DNA of 43,782 nucleotides from an uncultured Collinsella sp. (GTDB lineage: Bacteria; Actinomycetota; Coriobacteriia; Coriobacteriales; Coriobacteriaceae). Below the pieces are notes generated by a model. The model worked only from the letters and a program-made list of their open reading frames with translations, did not search any database and was not told the DNA's origin. Location of the stretch: contig CAUGNZ010000017.1 of NCBI GenBank assembly GCA_959601045.1, positions 1-43,782 of the forward strand. The letters run 5' to 3'. A program made the translations under genes and the position numbers. This document shows positions 32,871-40,806 of the stretch, one piece after another (position 1 is the first letter of the stretch; each line of letters opens with the position of its first letter).

Positions 32871-33057
32871 ATACTATCCCCTCTGCTGTTGCTGGGTATC
32901 AAATCGAATCAGTAGCTTTTGAGTATACCCGAGGGCGTAAAGAGGGGCGGAATGTTCAGGCAATCTCAACTGAATCAGCTCCGCGCCGACACGCGACGGT
33001 TACCTTTAATGGATATGAGATGAATGAGGCGATTGTTTTGCTATACTCTCTCCGCAC

Positions 33058-33133
33058 GGGCGATTGGCGCAACGGTTAGCGCAGGTGCTTTACACGCACA
33101 AGGCTGGGGGTTCGAATCCCTCATCGCCCACCA
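33058..33133 (+). tRNA. tRNA-Val (anticodon TAC)
   Basis: Plus-strand cloverleaf: acceptor GGGCGAT/ATCGCCC, D-arm GCGC/GCGC, anticodon loop TTTACAC, T-arm GGTTCGAATCC, encoded CCA at 33131-33133. The outermost anticodon-stem pair is a G-A mismatch. Its last 18 bases recur twice downstream. Confidence 0.93.
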
Positions 33134-33142
33134 TTGAATTGG

Positions 33143-33171
33143 AAACGGTCCTCGCAAGGGGACCGTTTTTG
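33143..33171 (+). terminator. Intrinsic terminator of tRNA-Val
   Basis: AAACGGTCC (33143-33151) pairs with GGACCGTTT (33160-33168), then TTG. It is ten bases after the tRNA. Confidence 0.9.
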
Positions 33172-33327
33172 TTTGGGCCCAGCGCATGGGATTCGAACCC
33201 GACAGGGTGCGAAGCTGAGGAAACGCGAAGCGTTTTCCAGCGCAGCACGCGAGGGCCGCAGGCCCGAAGCGAAAGCGGGCGGCGTCAGCCGCACGCGACA
33301 TCCCTCATCGCCCACCACTGATTTGAT

Positions 33328-33358
33328 AGGCTCCCAGCTATGGGGGCCTTTCTTTTTT
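33328..33358 (+). terminator. Terminator in repeat unit 2
   Basis: AGGCTCCC (33328-33335) pairs with GGGGGCCT (33342-33349, one G-U), followed by TTCTTTTTT. It occupies the same place in its unit as the tRNA-Val terminator but has a different stem sequence. Confidence 0.85.
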
Positions 33359-33514
33359 GGGCCCATCGCAGGGGGATTCGAACCCGCAAGGGTGCGGAGC
33401 TGAGGAAACGCGAAACGTTTTCCAGCGTAGCACGCGAAGAGCGGAGCGACGAAGCGGGGCGCGGGCGGCGCCAGCCGCACGCGGACATCCCTCATCGCCC
33501 ACCACTGAATTGTC

Positions 33515-33546
33515 AGGCCTCCAGCGATGGAGGCCTTTCTTTTTTT
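33515..33546 (+). terminator. Terminator in repeat unit 3
   Basis: AGGCCTCC (33515-33522) pairs perfectly with GGAGGCCT (33529-33536), followed by TTCTTTTTTT. It is the third terminator at the same relative position. Confidence 0.88.
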
Positions 33547-33617
33547 CAGGCCCAGCGCATGGGATTCGAACCCACCAGCACGTCTGTCACAAAGGCCGTG
33601 GCCAGAAAATGGCAAAA

Positions 33618-33796
33618 ATGAGTACTGCTACCTTGCTTACAACATATCAGAAGATAATATTTGCTTAAGTTACGCAACATATGTCCATTATAAGGACTAA
33701 CAATTGGATCAAAATCGTACATTCATCGCCATTTCGACTAGCTATCTGGCCTTATTAGTCCAAAATTGCTGCTACCAAATCGGTAACAGTACTCAT
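33618..33796. mobile_element. AT-rich non-coding island with inverted ends
   Basis: ATGAGTACTGCTACC (33618-33632) and GGTAACAGTACTCAT (33782-33796) are inverted repeats matching at 14 of 15 positions. The 179 bases they enclose are clearly AT-rich in a GC-rich region and contain no gene. Shape and size resemble a small non-autonomous insertion (MITE-like), but no target duplication was confirmed. Confidence 0.4.
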
Positions 33797-33818
33797 ATTT
33801 GATGTTTTTTGACCAGCA

Positions 33819-33863
33819 GGTCTCCCCGCCTTAGCAAATCTAAGGCAAAACGGGCTCCAGACC
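33819..33863. repeat. Nested hairpin between the AT-rich island and argD
   Basis: GCCTTAG (33828-33834) pairs with CTAAGGC (33840-33846) inside GGTCT/AGACC (33819-33823 with 33859-33863). It lies about 70 bases after the argD stop (argD is on the minus strand). It could help end that transcript, though no clear U-run follows. Confidence 0.45.
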
Positions 33864-33931
33864 GCTGAATCATGCCACATAGGGCACGTCCGCAGTCCGG
33901 AACCCGGTCAAAGTTAAGTTATTTCGCTGTG

Positions 33932-35215
33932 TTAGGCCAAAACGTCCGACAGGATCTCGATCAGACTGTCCACGTCGGATTCCTCGCAGACGAGCGGCGG
34001 CAGGAAACGCAGCGTATGGGCACCCGTAGCGTTAATCACGGCACCAGCCCCCAATGCACGGGCCACAACGTCGTGTGCATCACCCGCAGTATCGTCCAGA
34101 TCGCAGCCGAGCATCAAGCCGCGGCCACGCACCTCGGTCACGTTCGGCAGCTTGGCGAGCTTTGCCTCCATATAGGCGCCTACCTTGGCAGCGTGGTCGG
34201 CATAATCGCCGCGCACGAGTGCGGAGAGCGTCGCGGCACACGCCGCGATGGCCAAGCAGCTACCGCCAAAGGTCGAGCCGTGGTCGCCCGGCTTAAACAC
34301 GTCGGCAATCTCCTTCTTTGCCACGACGGCACCCATGGGCACGCCATCAGCAATGCCCTTGGCAAGGCTCATGATGTCGGGTTCCACGCCATAGGTTTGG
34401 AATGCAAACGGCTTGCCGGAGCGGAAGATGCCGCACTGGACCTCGTCGGCGATAAGCACGGCGCCCACTTCGTGTGCCAGGTCGCGCGCTGCCGCCATAA
34501 ACTCCTCGGTCATGGGGTGCACACCGCTCTCGCCCTGAATCGGCTCGAGCATCACGGCACAAATTTCGCCCCCCAGCTGTTTAAAGATCGCACGCAGTTC
34601 ATCGATATCGTTGGGCGTGCAGGCCACAAAGCCACCCGGCAGCGGGCGGAAGCTGTCCTGCAGCCAATCCTGCATGGTGGCGGCAATGGTCTCGAGCGTA
34701 CGGCCGTGGAAGCCGCCGCGCATGCACACGATAGTGTTGCCGCCGTTACCGGCACGTTTGGCATACAGGCGCGCGAGCTTCATCGAGCCCTCGTTGGCCT
34801 CAGCGCCGGAGTTGGCAAAGAAGGTCTCCCAAACCTGCTCATCCGCAGCCGGGGCACCAAGAGCAGCTGCCGTGGTCTCATCGCCGGCGGCAATGGCATC
34901 GGCAAGCACGCGCGCACCATCTACGTCGTCGTTAGCAAGCTTGGACAGCAGCGCCGCGACCTGTCCGCGCTGCTCAATGTAGAAGTAATTGGAGACATGC
35001 ATGAGCTTTTTGGTCTGTGCCTCGAGCGCCGAGAGCACGGCCGGGTCACCATGACCTAGGCTGCACACGCCGATGCCGGCAAGAAAGTCGAGGTACTCAC
35101 GACCATCGTCGCCGGTGAGCTTCATGCCGTGACCCTCGACAAACTCGACCGGAGAGCGGCCAAAGGTATGCATAACGTAATGGGATTCAAGCGATTGCTG
35201 AGCTGCAAGTGACAT
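33932..35215 (-). CDS. argD: Acetylornithine aminotransferase
   Basis: PLP enzyme that aminates N-acetylglutamate semialdehyde in ornithine synthesis. FANSGAEANEGSMKLAR, VLIADEVQCGIFRSG and the PLP-lysine segment SLAKGIADGVPMGA are class III aminotransferase motifs. HGSTFGGSCLAIAA is also typical. The 427-residue length is above the ~400 norm because of an Ala- and acid-rich insertion around residues 92-118. GAAAGG precedes the ATG. It is the last gene of the argCJBD series. Confidence 0.94.
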   Translation of the reverse strand: MSLAAQQSLESHYVMHTFGRSPVEFVEGHGMKLTGDDGREYLDFLAGIGVCSLGHGDPAVLSALEAQTKKLMHVSNYFYIEQRGQVAALLSKLANDDVDGARVLADAIAAGDETTAAALGAPAADEQVWETFFANSGAEANEGSMKLARLYAKRAGNGGNTIVCMRGGFHGRTLETIAATMQDWLQDSFRPLPGGFVACTPNDIDELRAIFKQLGGEICAVMLEPIQGESGVHPMTEEFMAAARDLAHEVGAVLIADEVQCGIFRSGKPFAFQTYGVEPDIMSLAKGIADGVPMGAVVAKKEIADVFKPGDHGSTFGGSCLAIAACAATLSALVRGDYADHAAKVGAYMEAKLAKLPNVTEVRGRGLMLGCDLDDTAGDAHDVVARALGAGAVINATGAHTLRFLPPLVCEESDVDSLIEILSDVLA

Positions 35216-35284
35216 GGGATGCCTTTCGTTGGGCGCCAGACGGCGCAGGCCTATGGGTGCAGGAATGGGGCGGCTGCGAGTCAG

Positions 35285-36265
35285 TTAGACCGTCTGAAGC
35301 TTCTCGACCTCGTCGAGGTTCTCGGTCAGACGCGCAGCAAACGTCGAAAGCGGATGCGGATGCGTATCGAACTCGTAAGCCGTCTCGGTGGAATGGATCA
35401 CGGTACCGACGCCGGCATCGGTCAGCAGCTCCAGCAGCAGCGAATGCGGCGTGGTGCCGTTGATGATGTGAGCGCGAAATACGCCGCCGGCAAGCGCATC
35501 GACGGCCGCACGCAGCTTGGGAATCATGCCCTTATCGACCTCGCCGCCGTAGAGCATTTCGTTAACCTCGTCGAGCGTTAGGTTGGAGATGAGTGAGTCT
35601 TTATCGCTAAAGTCCTTGTACAGGCCGTCGACGTCGGTCAAAAAGATCGCCTTATGCGCATGCAGCGCCGCCGCAACGGCACCGGCGGCGGTATCGGCGT
35701 TGATGTTGAAGAAACCGCCGTCCTCCCCCGCCGCGACGGTAGCGATGACGGGGATGTACTCGCTATCGAGCAGGCGCTCGATATAGTCGGTGTTAACGTG
35801 CGTGACCTTGCCTACGCGGCCGAGTTCGGGGTCGAGCGGCTCGGCGATGAGCGTGCCGGCATCGCTGCCCGACACGCCCACGGCCAGGTTGCCGTGGTGG
35901 TTGATGGCAGCAACCAGCTCCTGGTTAACCTTGCCGCCCAGCACCTCGCGCACGATATCCATCGTCGCCGGCGTGGTCACGCGCTGGCCGTTCTTAAACT
36001 CGACGGGAATATCGTAATGGCTCAGCGCCTCGTTAATAGCCTTGCCGCCGCCGTGCACGATGACGGGGCGCATACCGATGATCTTGAGCAAAACGATGTC
36101 GCTCATCACGTCGCGGCGCAGCTGCTCATCAACCATGGCGGCTCCGCCATATTTGATAACAACCGTCTTGCCGGTCAGGTTCTTAATCCACGGCAGCGCT
36201 TCGAACAGCAGCTGCGCGGTTGCTTCGTTGGATTCGCTCGAACGACAATCGCGTGCGAATTTCAT
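35285..36265 (-). CDS. argB: N-acetylglutamate kinase
   Basis: Phosphorylates N-acetylglutamate. The ATP-binding VVIKYGGAAM is near residue 35-44, VIVHGGGKAIN is the acetylglutamate/ATP glycine motif, and NINADTAAGAVAAAL and KAIFLTDVDGLY are family-typical. The N-terminal ~25 residues before the kinase core resemble the N-helix found in arginine-sensitive hexameric enzymes, which suggests feedback inhibition. GAGGCAG precedes the ATG. It lies between argJ and argD. Confidence 0.95.
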   Translation of the reverse strand: MKFARDCRSSESNEATAQLLFEALPWIKNLTGKTVVIKYGGAAMVDEQLRRDVMSDIVLLKIIGMRPVIVHGGGKAINEALSHYDIPVEFKNGQRVTTPATMDIVREVLGGKVNQELVAAINHHGNLAVGVSGSDAGTLIAEPLDPELGRVGKVTHVNTDYIERLLDSEYIPVIATVAAGEDGGFFNINADTAAGAVAAALHAHKAIFLTDVDGLYKDFSDKDSLISNLTLDEVNEMLYGGEVDKGMIPKLRAAVDALAGGVFRAHIINGTTPHSLLLELLTDAGVGTVIHSTETAYEFDTHPHPLSTFAARLTENLDEVEKLQTV

Positions 36266-36346
36266 AATCTGCCTCGTCTTTCATATCGTTATCGCGCCGT
36301 GCTCCGCTGTCCGCAATCGCGGCAAGATGCGCAGCGTGCCCGGAAT

Positions 36347-37615
36347 CTAGGAACGGTAGTCGCCGTTGATGGAGATGTACTCATGCGTGAGGTCGCAGGT
36401 CCACACGGTCGTTGCCGCGTCGCCTGCGCCCAGGTCGGCCGAGATCACGATCTCGGGCGCCTCGAAACGTCGTAGAGCCTCGTCCTCGTCAAAGGGAACA
36501 GTCAGACCGTCGCGACAGACAGGCATGCCCATCATGTCGATGGAAACGTCTTCCTGATTAAACTTCACGCCGCACTTGCCAAGCGCCATAGCAACGCGGC
36601 CCCAGTTGCAGTCGTGGCCGGCGATGCAGGTCTTAACGAGCGGCGAGTTGGCAACGGCACGGGCGGCGATATCGGCCTCCTCGTCGTTCACGGCGCCGGT
36701 AACGTTGACTGTAACAAGCTTGGATGCGCCCTCACCATCGGCGGCAATATTGCGCGCCAGGCTCTCGCACACCTCGTGCACGGCAAATGCCAACTCGTCA
36801 AAAGCATCGGAGCCCTCGACGATAGGCTCGGCATCTGCGGCAGCGGCACCGGAGGCAAGCATGATGCAGGTGTCGTTGGTCGAGGTGTCGGAATCGACCG
36901 TTACCTTGTTAAAGGTCTGCTTGACGGTCGAGAGCAGCAGGGCATGAAGTGCCGCCGGCTCGACGGGGGCATCGGTGGTGATAGCTGCGATCATGGTGGC
37001 CATGTTGGGCATGATCATACCCGAGCCCTTGCACATTCCGCCTACCGTATAGACATTGCTCGCATGACCCGCAGCCTCACTGACGTAGGACACGGCGTAC
37101 TCCTTGGAGTGCGTGTCGGTCGTCATGATGGCGCGAGCGGCATCGGCGCCACCGTGGGCGGAGAGCGCCTCGTAGGCAGCAGGAATGGCGGTCTCAAACG
37201 TGTCGATCGGCAGAATCTGGCCAATCACACCCGTGGAGGCAATCAGAATCTGCTGGGGCTCGCAGCCGATGACCTGCGAGGCGATGTTGCAGGTCTCGCG
37301 CGCGCAGGCAAGACCGGTCTCACCCGTGGCGGCGTTGGCATTGCCAGAGTTGACCGAAACGCCGGCGATGATACCGTAGCCCTTGTCGGCACCGCCCAGG
37401 TGGGCACGGCTCACCTGCACGGGCGCCGCGCAAAAGCGATTGGTGGTAAACACGCCGGCACCGGGACAGGGTTTATCGGGCACGACGAGCGCGTAATCCA
37501 GGCGCTCGGGATTCTTGCGGAACCCAGCGTGGATGCCTGCAGCTTTAAAACCAGCCGCAGCCGTAACGCCACCCTCGACGGCGCGAATCTTGATATCAAA
37601 CAGCTCGGTATTCAT
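36347..37615 (-). CDS. argJ: Glutamate N-acetyltransferase / ornithine acetyltransferase
   Basis: Recycles the acetyl group from N-acetylornithine to glutamate and may also start the pathway from acetyl-CoA. The self-cleavage site is in MIMPNMATMIA, making Thr207 the new N-terminal nucleophile of the beta chain. KGSGMI upstream and DSDTSTNDTC downstream are canonical. The length of 422 residues is close to the norm. AAGGAG precedes the ATG. A terminator-like hairpin separates it from argC. Confidence 0.95.
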   Translation of the reverse strand: MNTELFDIKIRAVEGGVTAAAGFKAAGIHAGFRKNPERLDYALVVPDKPCPGAGVFTTNRFCAAPVQVSRAHLGGADKGYGIIAGVSVNSGNANAATGETGLACARETCNIASQVIGCEPQQILIASTGVIGQILPIDTFETAIPAAYEALSAHGGADAARAIMTTDTHSKEYAVSYVSEAAGHASNVYTVGGMCKGSGMIMPNMATMIAAITTDAPVEPAALHALLLSTVKQTFNKVTVDSDTSTNDTCIMLASGAAAADAEPIVEGSDAFDELAFAVHEVCESLARNIAADGEGASKLVTVNVTGAVNDEEADIAARAVANSPLVKTCIAGHDCNWGRVAMALGKCGVKFNQEDVSIDMMGMPVCRDGLTVPFDEDEALRRFEAPEIVISADLGAGDAATTVWTCDLTHEYISINGDYRS

Positions 37616-37641
37616 CGTCTTTATGACTCCTTATGTCAAAC

Positions 37642-37719
37642 AAAAAAGGGCATCGGTTGGTGCGCCATGCCAGCCACAATCATGAGACCAGCTTAAGAGT
37701 GGCGCCCCACTCGATGCCC
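37642..37719 (-). terminator. Terminator-like hairpin between argC and argJ
   Basis: On the minus strand GGGCATCG (37719-37712) pairs with CGATGCCC (37655-37648), with further pairing inside (GGGGCGCCAC with GGCGCACC), followed directly by TTTTTTGTTTG. It lies inside the arg gene series, ahead of argJ, and could reduce expression of argJBD relative to argC. Confidence 0.7.
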
Positions 37720-37748
37720 GACTACCAAATCGTTAACAATCGAATGTG

Positions 37749-38819
37749 CTACACCGGGCACGCCACTGTGGGCAAGCCTCGTCGCTCGTCAAAACCAAAG
37801 ACGATGTTGGCGCACTGGACCGCCTGACCGGCAGCACCCTTGCACAGATTGTCGATCGCTCCCGTCGCCACCAGCACGCCCGCGCGCTTGTTGAGTGCAA
37901 GGCCGATCTGGGCAGCATTGGTGCCGACGACCGAGGCCGTCTTGGGCTGCTCGCCGGCATCGAGCACGCGCACAAAGGTGCGACCGGCGTAGAACTGTCT
38001 GTAATGGTCGACGACATCCTCAAGGGTCAAGGTATCGATAGCCTGCGGCGTAAGCGGCATCGTCACCGTAGAGAGCAGACCGCGCTTGAGCGGTGCCAGG
38101 TGCGGGGTGAAAACGATGTGGTCGGCTAGGCCAAGAATCTGCTCGATCTCGGGCGTATGGCGATGTTTTCCTGCGCCATAGGCCTCCAGGTTCTCGTCTG
38201 CACTGCAAAAACGCGTACGGGCGTTGCAGGACTTACCGGCACCCGTTACACCGCTGATAGCGTCAACGATCACGGGTCCGCTCTGGGCAACCCAGCCGGC
38301 GCGCACGGCAGGCGCGGCGGCAAGGCTCGTTGCGGTGGGATAGCAACCGGCGCAGGCGACCAGTACGGGCTTGCCGTCGGCGTGGTCGGATGCAGCGGTC
38401 TCCAAATCCTGGCAGAATAGCTCGGGCAGACCAAAGGCGCGGCTCTTGAGTAGCTCGGGGCTCGTGTGCTCGGCGGCATACCAGGCCTCAAAGGTGGCCG
38501 GATCGCTCAGGCGATAGTCGGCCGAGAGGTCAATGCAGGAGACTCCCGCGGCAAGCAAGGCGGGCACCTGTGCCATGGCGGCCGTGTGCGGCACGGCCAA
38601 AAAGACCGCGTCGCAGTTCTTGAGCTCGGGGGCATCATGCGTCGTAAAGGCAAGATCGCTTACGCCGGTGAAGCTCGGGTACACCGCAGACAGCGGCTGG
38701 CCGGCATCGGCGTTGGACGTAATGGCAACAAGTTCAAACTCGGGATGACCGAGGACGAGGCGAATGAGCTCGGCTCCGGCATATCCAGCCGCGCCGACGA
38801 TTCCAACCTTCAAAGACAT
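37749..38819 (-). CDS. argC: N-acetyl-gamma-glutamyl-phosphate reductase
   Basis: NADPH-dependent reductase that makes N-acetylglutamate semialdehyde. The N-terminal VGIVGAAGYAGAELIRL is the nucleotide-binding motif. The active-site Cys159 is in ACAGCYPTATS. HRHTPEIEQ and FTPHLAPLKRG match the conserved C-terminal half. Length 356, normal for the longer type. AAGGAG precedes the ATG. It is the first gene of argCJBD, with candidate ARG boxes upstream. Confidence 0.95.
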   Translation of the reverse strand: MSLKVGIVGAAGYAGAELIRLVLGHPEFELVAITSNADAGQPLSAVYPSFTGVSDLAFTTHDAPELKNCDAVFLAVPHTAAMAQVPALLAAGVSCIDLSADYRLSDPATFEAWYAAEHTSPELLKSRAFGLPELFCQDLETAASDHADGKPVLVACAGCYPTATSLAAAPAVRAGWVAQSGPVIVDAISGVTGAGKSCNARTRFCSADENLEAYGAGKHRHTPEIEQILGLADHIVFTPHLAPLKRGLLSTVTMPLTPQAIDTLTLEDVVDHYRQFYAGRTFVRVLDAGEQPKTASVVGTNAAQIGLALNKRAGVLVATGAIDNLCKGAAGQAVQCANIVFGFDERRGLPTVACPV

Positions 38820-38905
38820 ATCAGACTCCTTGTCTGCGATTTATGCACCGATGCGCATTTCGCAGCGGTCGTTATGAAGTGGGTTGAAACTTTAGCACCA
38901 AAAGA

Positions 38906-38943
38906 TGCATGATTACGTAAATGGCTTGCATATTCATGCATTG
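38906..38943 (-). promoter_or_regulatory. Candidate ARG boxes and promoter upstream of argC
   Basis: TTGCATATTCATGCATT (38926-38942) contains the palindrome TGCAT-ATTC-ATGCA and resembles ArgR operators (TTGCATA type). A second, weaker ATGCATGATTACG lies at 38906-38918. A minus-strand TTTACG and TGCTAAAGT at suitable spacing may be the promoter, which the boxes would overlap. ArgR control is inferred; no argR is in the window. Confidence 0.6.
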
Positions 38944-38985
38944 AAACATTCCCGACACATTCGCTTGAAGGAATTGACAAATGGA

Positions 38986-39039
38986 GCGGGCCCCGTATTG
39001 CCCGGCGCTCCTAACGGCGCCGGGCAATACGGGGCCCGC
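38986..39039. repeat. Perfect 23-bp GC-rich hairpin
   Basis: GCGGGCCCCGTATTGCCCGG... (38986-39008) is perfectly complementary to 39017-39039, loop TCCTAACG. It lies between the argC promoter region and the end of the PPOX-type gene (stop at 39077). No U-run follows on the minus strand, so a plain terminator role is doubtful. Confidence 0.85.
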
Positions 39040-39076
39040 CCATGCGAAAACCAAGTTGTTAGGATGAGCCAGCTGG

Positions 39077-39487
39077 CTAGAGCTCGACCGGCACCCATTC
39101 GTCGTGATGGCAGATAAAAGCCTCGGGATCCTCGACGCTAAAGAAGACGAGCGTGGGGTCGTTAGGCCCCTCATAGTGCTCGCCCAGGTGCTCTAGATGC
39201 TTCCACCCGGCTTCGCGCATTTCGCCTAAAGCCCGGTCATCCAAGCCGGCACGCCCGCGCAAGATAAGCCAGCCATGGCCCGGCCACCAACTCGTGGCCT
39301 CAAAGCGCTGGTTTTGCAGCAGCTCTTGCCACACATCTTTGGTGCGCGCTGTTACAAACCACAGCTTGCCATCCTGGATCTGCGCAAACGAAAACGGACG
39401 CACATGAGGCTGTCCGTCAACGCTCGTCGCCAAATACCATGCCGGCACCGACGTCAGATACTCCAACACCGTATTCAATCCGTCCAC
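39077..39487 (-). CDS. Pyridoxamine 5'-phosphate oxidase-like flavin-binding protein (copy 1)
   Basis: Small split-barrel protein, likely binding FMN or F420-type cofactors; the substrate is unknown. The N-terminal pattern VPAWYLATSVDGQPHVRPFSF and DGKLWFVT are typical of the PPOX superfamily. The start is GTG at 39487 with GGAGG upstream. It is 136 residues and closely resembles the next gene upstream (same PAWYLAT, VRPFSFA, DGKLWF, KDVW order), so the two are tandem paralogues. Confidence 0.8.
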   Translation of the reverse strand: MDGLNTVLEYLTSVPAWYLATSVDGQPHVRPFSFAQIQDGKLWFVTARTKDVWQELLQNQRFEATSWWPGHGWLILRGRAGLDDRALGEMREAGWKHLEHLGEHYEGPNDPTLVFFSVEDPEAFICHHDEWVPVEL

Positions 39488-39528
39488 GGTTCCTCCTGCC
39501 GCTAGCTCATTTGACTGGTTGGTAAACG

Positions 39529-39975
39529 TTAGAGCTCCAGGCGCTCCTCGCTGCCGTCGATATCACAGAAGCGCGCGGCAATGTTGCGGACCGAAAAGAA
39601 AGCAAGGCGGCCGTCGTTGGCACTCTCGTGTTCCTCGCCGATGCCCACCATGTGCTTAAAACCCGCTTGACGCACCTTGTCGCTCGCAACCGCGTCGTCC
39701 TCAAGTGCGGCCTCGCCGGTCAACACGATCCAACATTCCCCCGGCTTCCAGCCCGAGAGCTCAAACTTGGGATTCGCACTCAGCTCCGCCCACACATCCT
39801 TGTCGCGCGACGTGCAAAACCACAGCTTACCGTCATCGACCATGGCAAACGAAAACGGCCTCACGCGAGGCTGATGCCCGTCGGTCACATCGGTCGTGGC
39901 CAGATACCACGCCGGAATGCGCCTGAGATACGAACAGGCGCGCTCAAGCTGAGCCGTGCGGTCCTTGTCGGTCAT
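39529..39975 (-). CDS. Pyridoxamine 5'-phosphate oxidase-like flavin-binding protein (copy 2)
   Basis: A 148-residue PPOX-fold protein. RIPAWYLATTDVTDG, PRVRPFSFAMVDDGKLWF and DVWAELSANPKFELSGW mark the fold. It lies 41 bases upstream of its paralogue and 30 bases downstream of ecfT on the same strand. The location after a riboflavin transporter fits a flavin-dependent role, but that is a guess from neighbours. Confidence 0.8.
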   Translation of the reverse strand: MTDKDRTAQLERACSYLRRIPAWYLATTDVTDGHQPRVRPFSFAMVDDGKLWFCTSRDKDVWAELSANPKFELSGWKPGECWIVLTGEAALEDDAVASDKVRQAGFKHMVGIGEEHESANDGRLAFFSVRNIAARFCDIDGSEERLEL

Positions 39976-40005
39976 AGGGGCCCCTTTCTTGCGCTCGAAT
40001 CGCGC

Positions 40006-40806
40006 CTAAACAAGTTGAAGGTTGACGACGATGACACACGCAAGCAGCAGCATCGTCACAACCGCAGCCAGCGCATCCCCGCGGCGAAATGCAAGTGCAT
40101 GCAGACGCGTGCGGCCCTGCTCGCCGTGATAGCAGCGTGCATCCATGGCGGCAGACAACGTCTCGGCATGACGGAACACGCCCGTGAACAGTGGAATCGC
40201 CACACTGCCGAGCATACGCACGCCGCCGAGCGGGCCACCCGTTACGCGTGCGCCGCGGCTTGCCTGCGCGTCCGCCGTCTGCTTCATCTCGGTGGCAAAC
40301 TGCGGCATAAAGCGCAACGCGATGCCCATGATCATGCCGAGCTCATGCGCAGGGAGCCCCACGCGCGCAAACGGTGCGAGCAGGCGCTCAAAGCCCGCGG
40401 TGAGGTCGAGCGTAGGCGTGGTGAGCGTAATGGCGCTCATGCCGGCCATCATCAAGGTCAGGCGGCACGCCATAAAGACGGCGGAATGCAGCGAGCCCTC
40501 GCTTATCTGCAAAAAGCCGAGCTGCCACAGGATGCGCCCACTCTGATCGGTAAACAAGTTGAGCACCGCGACCACGACGACGATTGCCAGCAGCGGCGCC
40601 ATCGACGACAGAACGCGACGAGCCGGCACCCGGGACACGGCATAGATCAGCACGACGAAAATTGCGACAGGAGCCAGTCCGCGGAAGCCGCCGACGGTCA
40701 GCGTCGTGATCAGAAACACAAAGCCCAAGAGCAACTTAGTTCGCGGGTCCAGGCGGTGGATCGCACTATCGCCGGGATAGTAGCTGCCAAACGAAAACGC
40801 CTCCAT
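40006..40806 (-). CDS. ecfT: ECF transporter transmembrane component EcfT
   Basis: Membrane scaffold that couples the EcfA ATPases to substrate-binding S components. HRLDPRTKLLLGFVF is the conserved N-terminal segment. Two coupling-helix motifs of the ARG type are expected; one is visible in AQASRGARV and another near the C-terminus as DARCYHGEQGR. About five to six hydrophobic helices. Its ATG shares one base with the ecfA stop (TAATG), so translation is coupled. Confidence 0.92.
   Translation of the reverse strand: MEAFSFGSYYPGDSAIHRLDPRTKLLLGFVFLITTLTVGGFRGLAPVAIFVVLIYAVSRVPARRVLSSMAPLLAIVVVVAVLNLFTDQSGRILWQLGFLQISEGSLHSAVFMACRLTLMMAGMSAITLTTPTLDLTAGFERLLAPFARVGLPAHELGMIMGIALRFMPQFATEMKQTADAQASRGARVTGGPLGGVRMLGSVAIPLFTGVFRHAETLSAAMDARCYHGEQGRTRLHALAFRRGDALAAVVTMLLLACVIVVNLQLV

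Larger units (their letters stand above)
33116..33600 (+). repeat. ~185-bp tandem repeat built on the tRNA-Val 3' end
   Basis: The 18-base tRNA-Val end ATCCCTCATCGCCCACCA recurs at 33300-33317 and 33487-33504, intervals of 184 and 187. Each copy is followed by an intrinsic terminator, then by GCGCATGGGATTCGAACCC or close variants (33183, 33365, 33553). The first two units then share a ~110-base GC-rich stretch with several small hairpins (GGAAACGC/GCGTTTTCC and others). The third unit breaks off after 33575. The units contain no convincing gene. Confidence 0.85.

Noticed and set aside
31101..32915. Long plus-strand open frame (604 codons) opposite asnB
   Set aside because: It is the antisense shadow of a clear asnB gene in GC-rich DNA and has no family motif. 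The same holds for long antisense frames opposite cysS, lysS, pepD, clpC and murE.
32878..32947. asnB leader hairpin CCCCTCT/AGAGGGG hiding the ribosome binding site
   Set aside because: A likely -10 box (TATACT on the minus strand) lies inside the structure, so the upstream arm is probably not transcribed.
33176..33200. Additional tRNA gene suggested by GGGATTCGAACCC
   Set aside because: Only a reversed T-arm-like stretch; no acceptor or anticodon stems fold around it, nor at 33362 or 33551.
33121..33615. Minus-strand open frame across the tRNA-Val tandem repeats
   Set aside because: It translates repeated tRNA-end and hairpin DNA, including RDSNPQP-like strings typical of translated tRNA pieces; no credible start.
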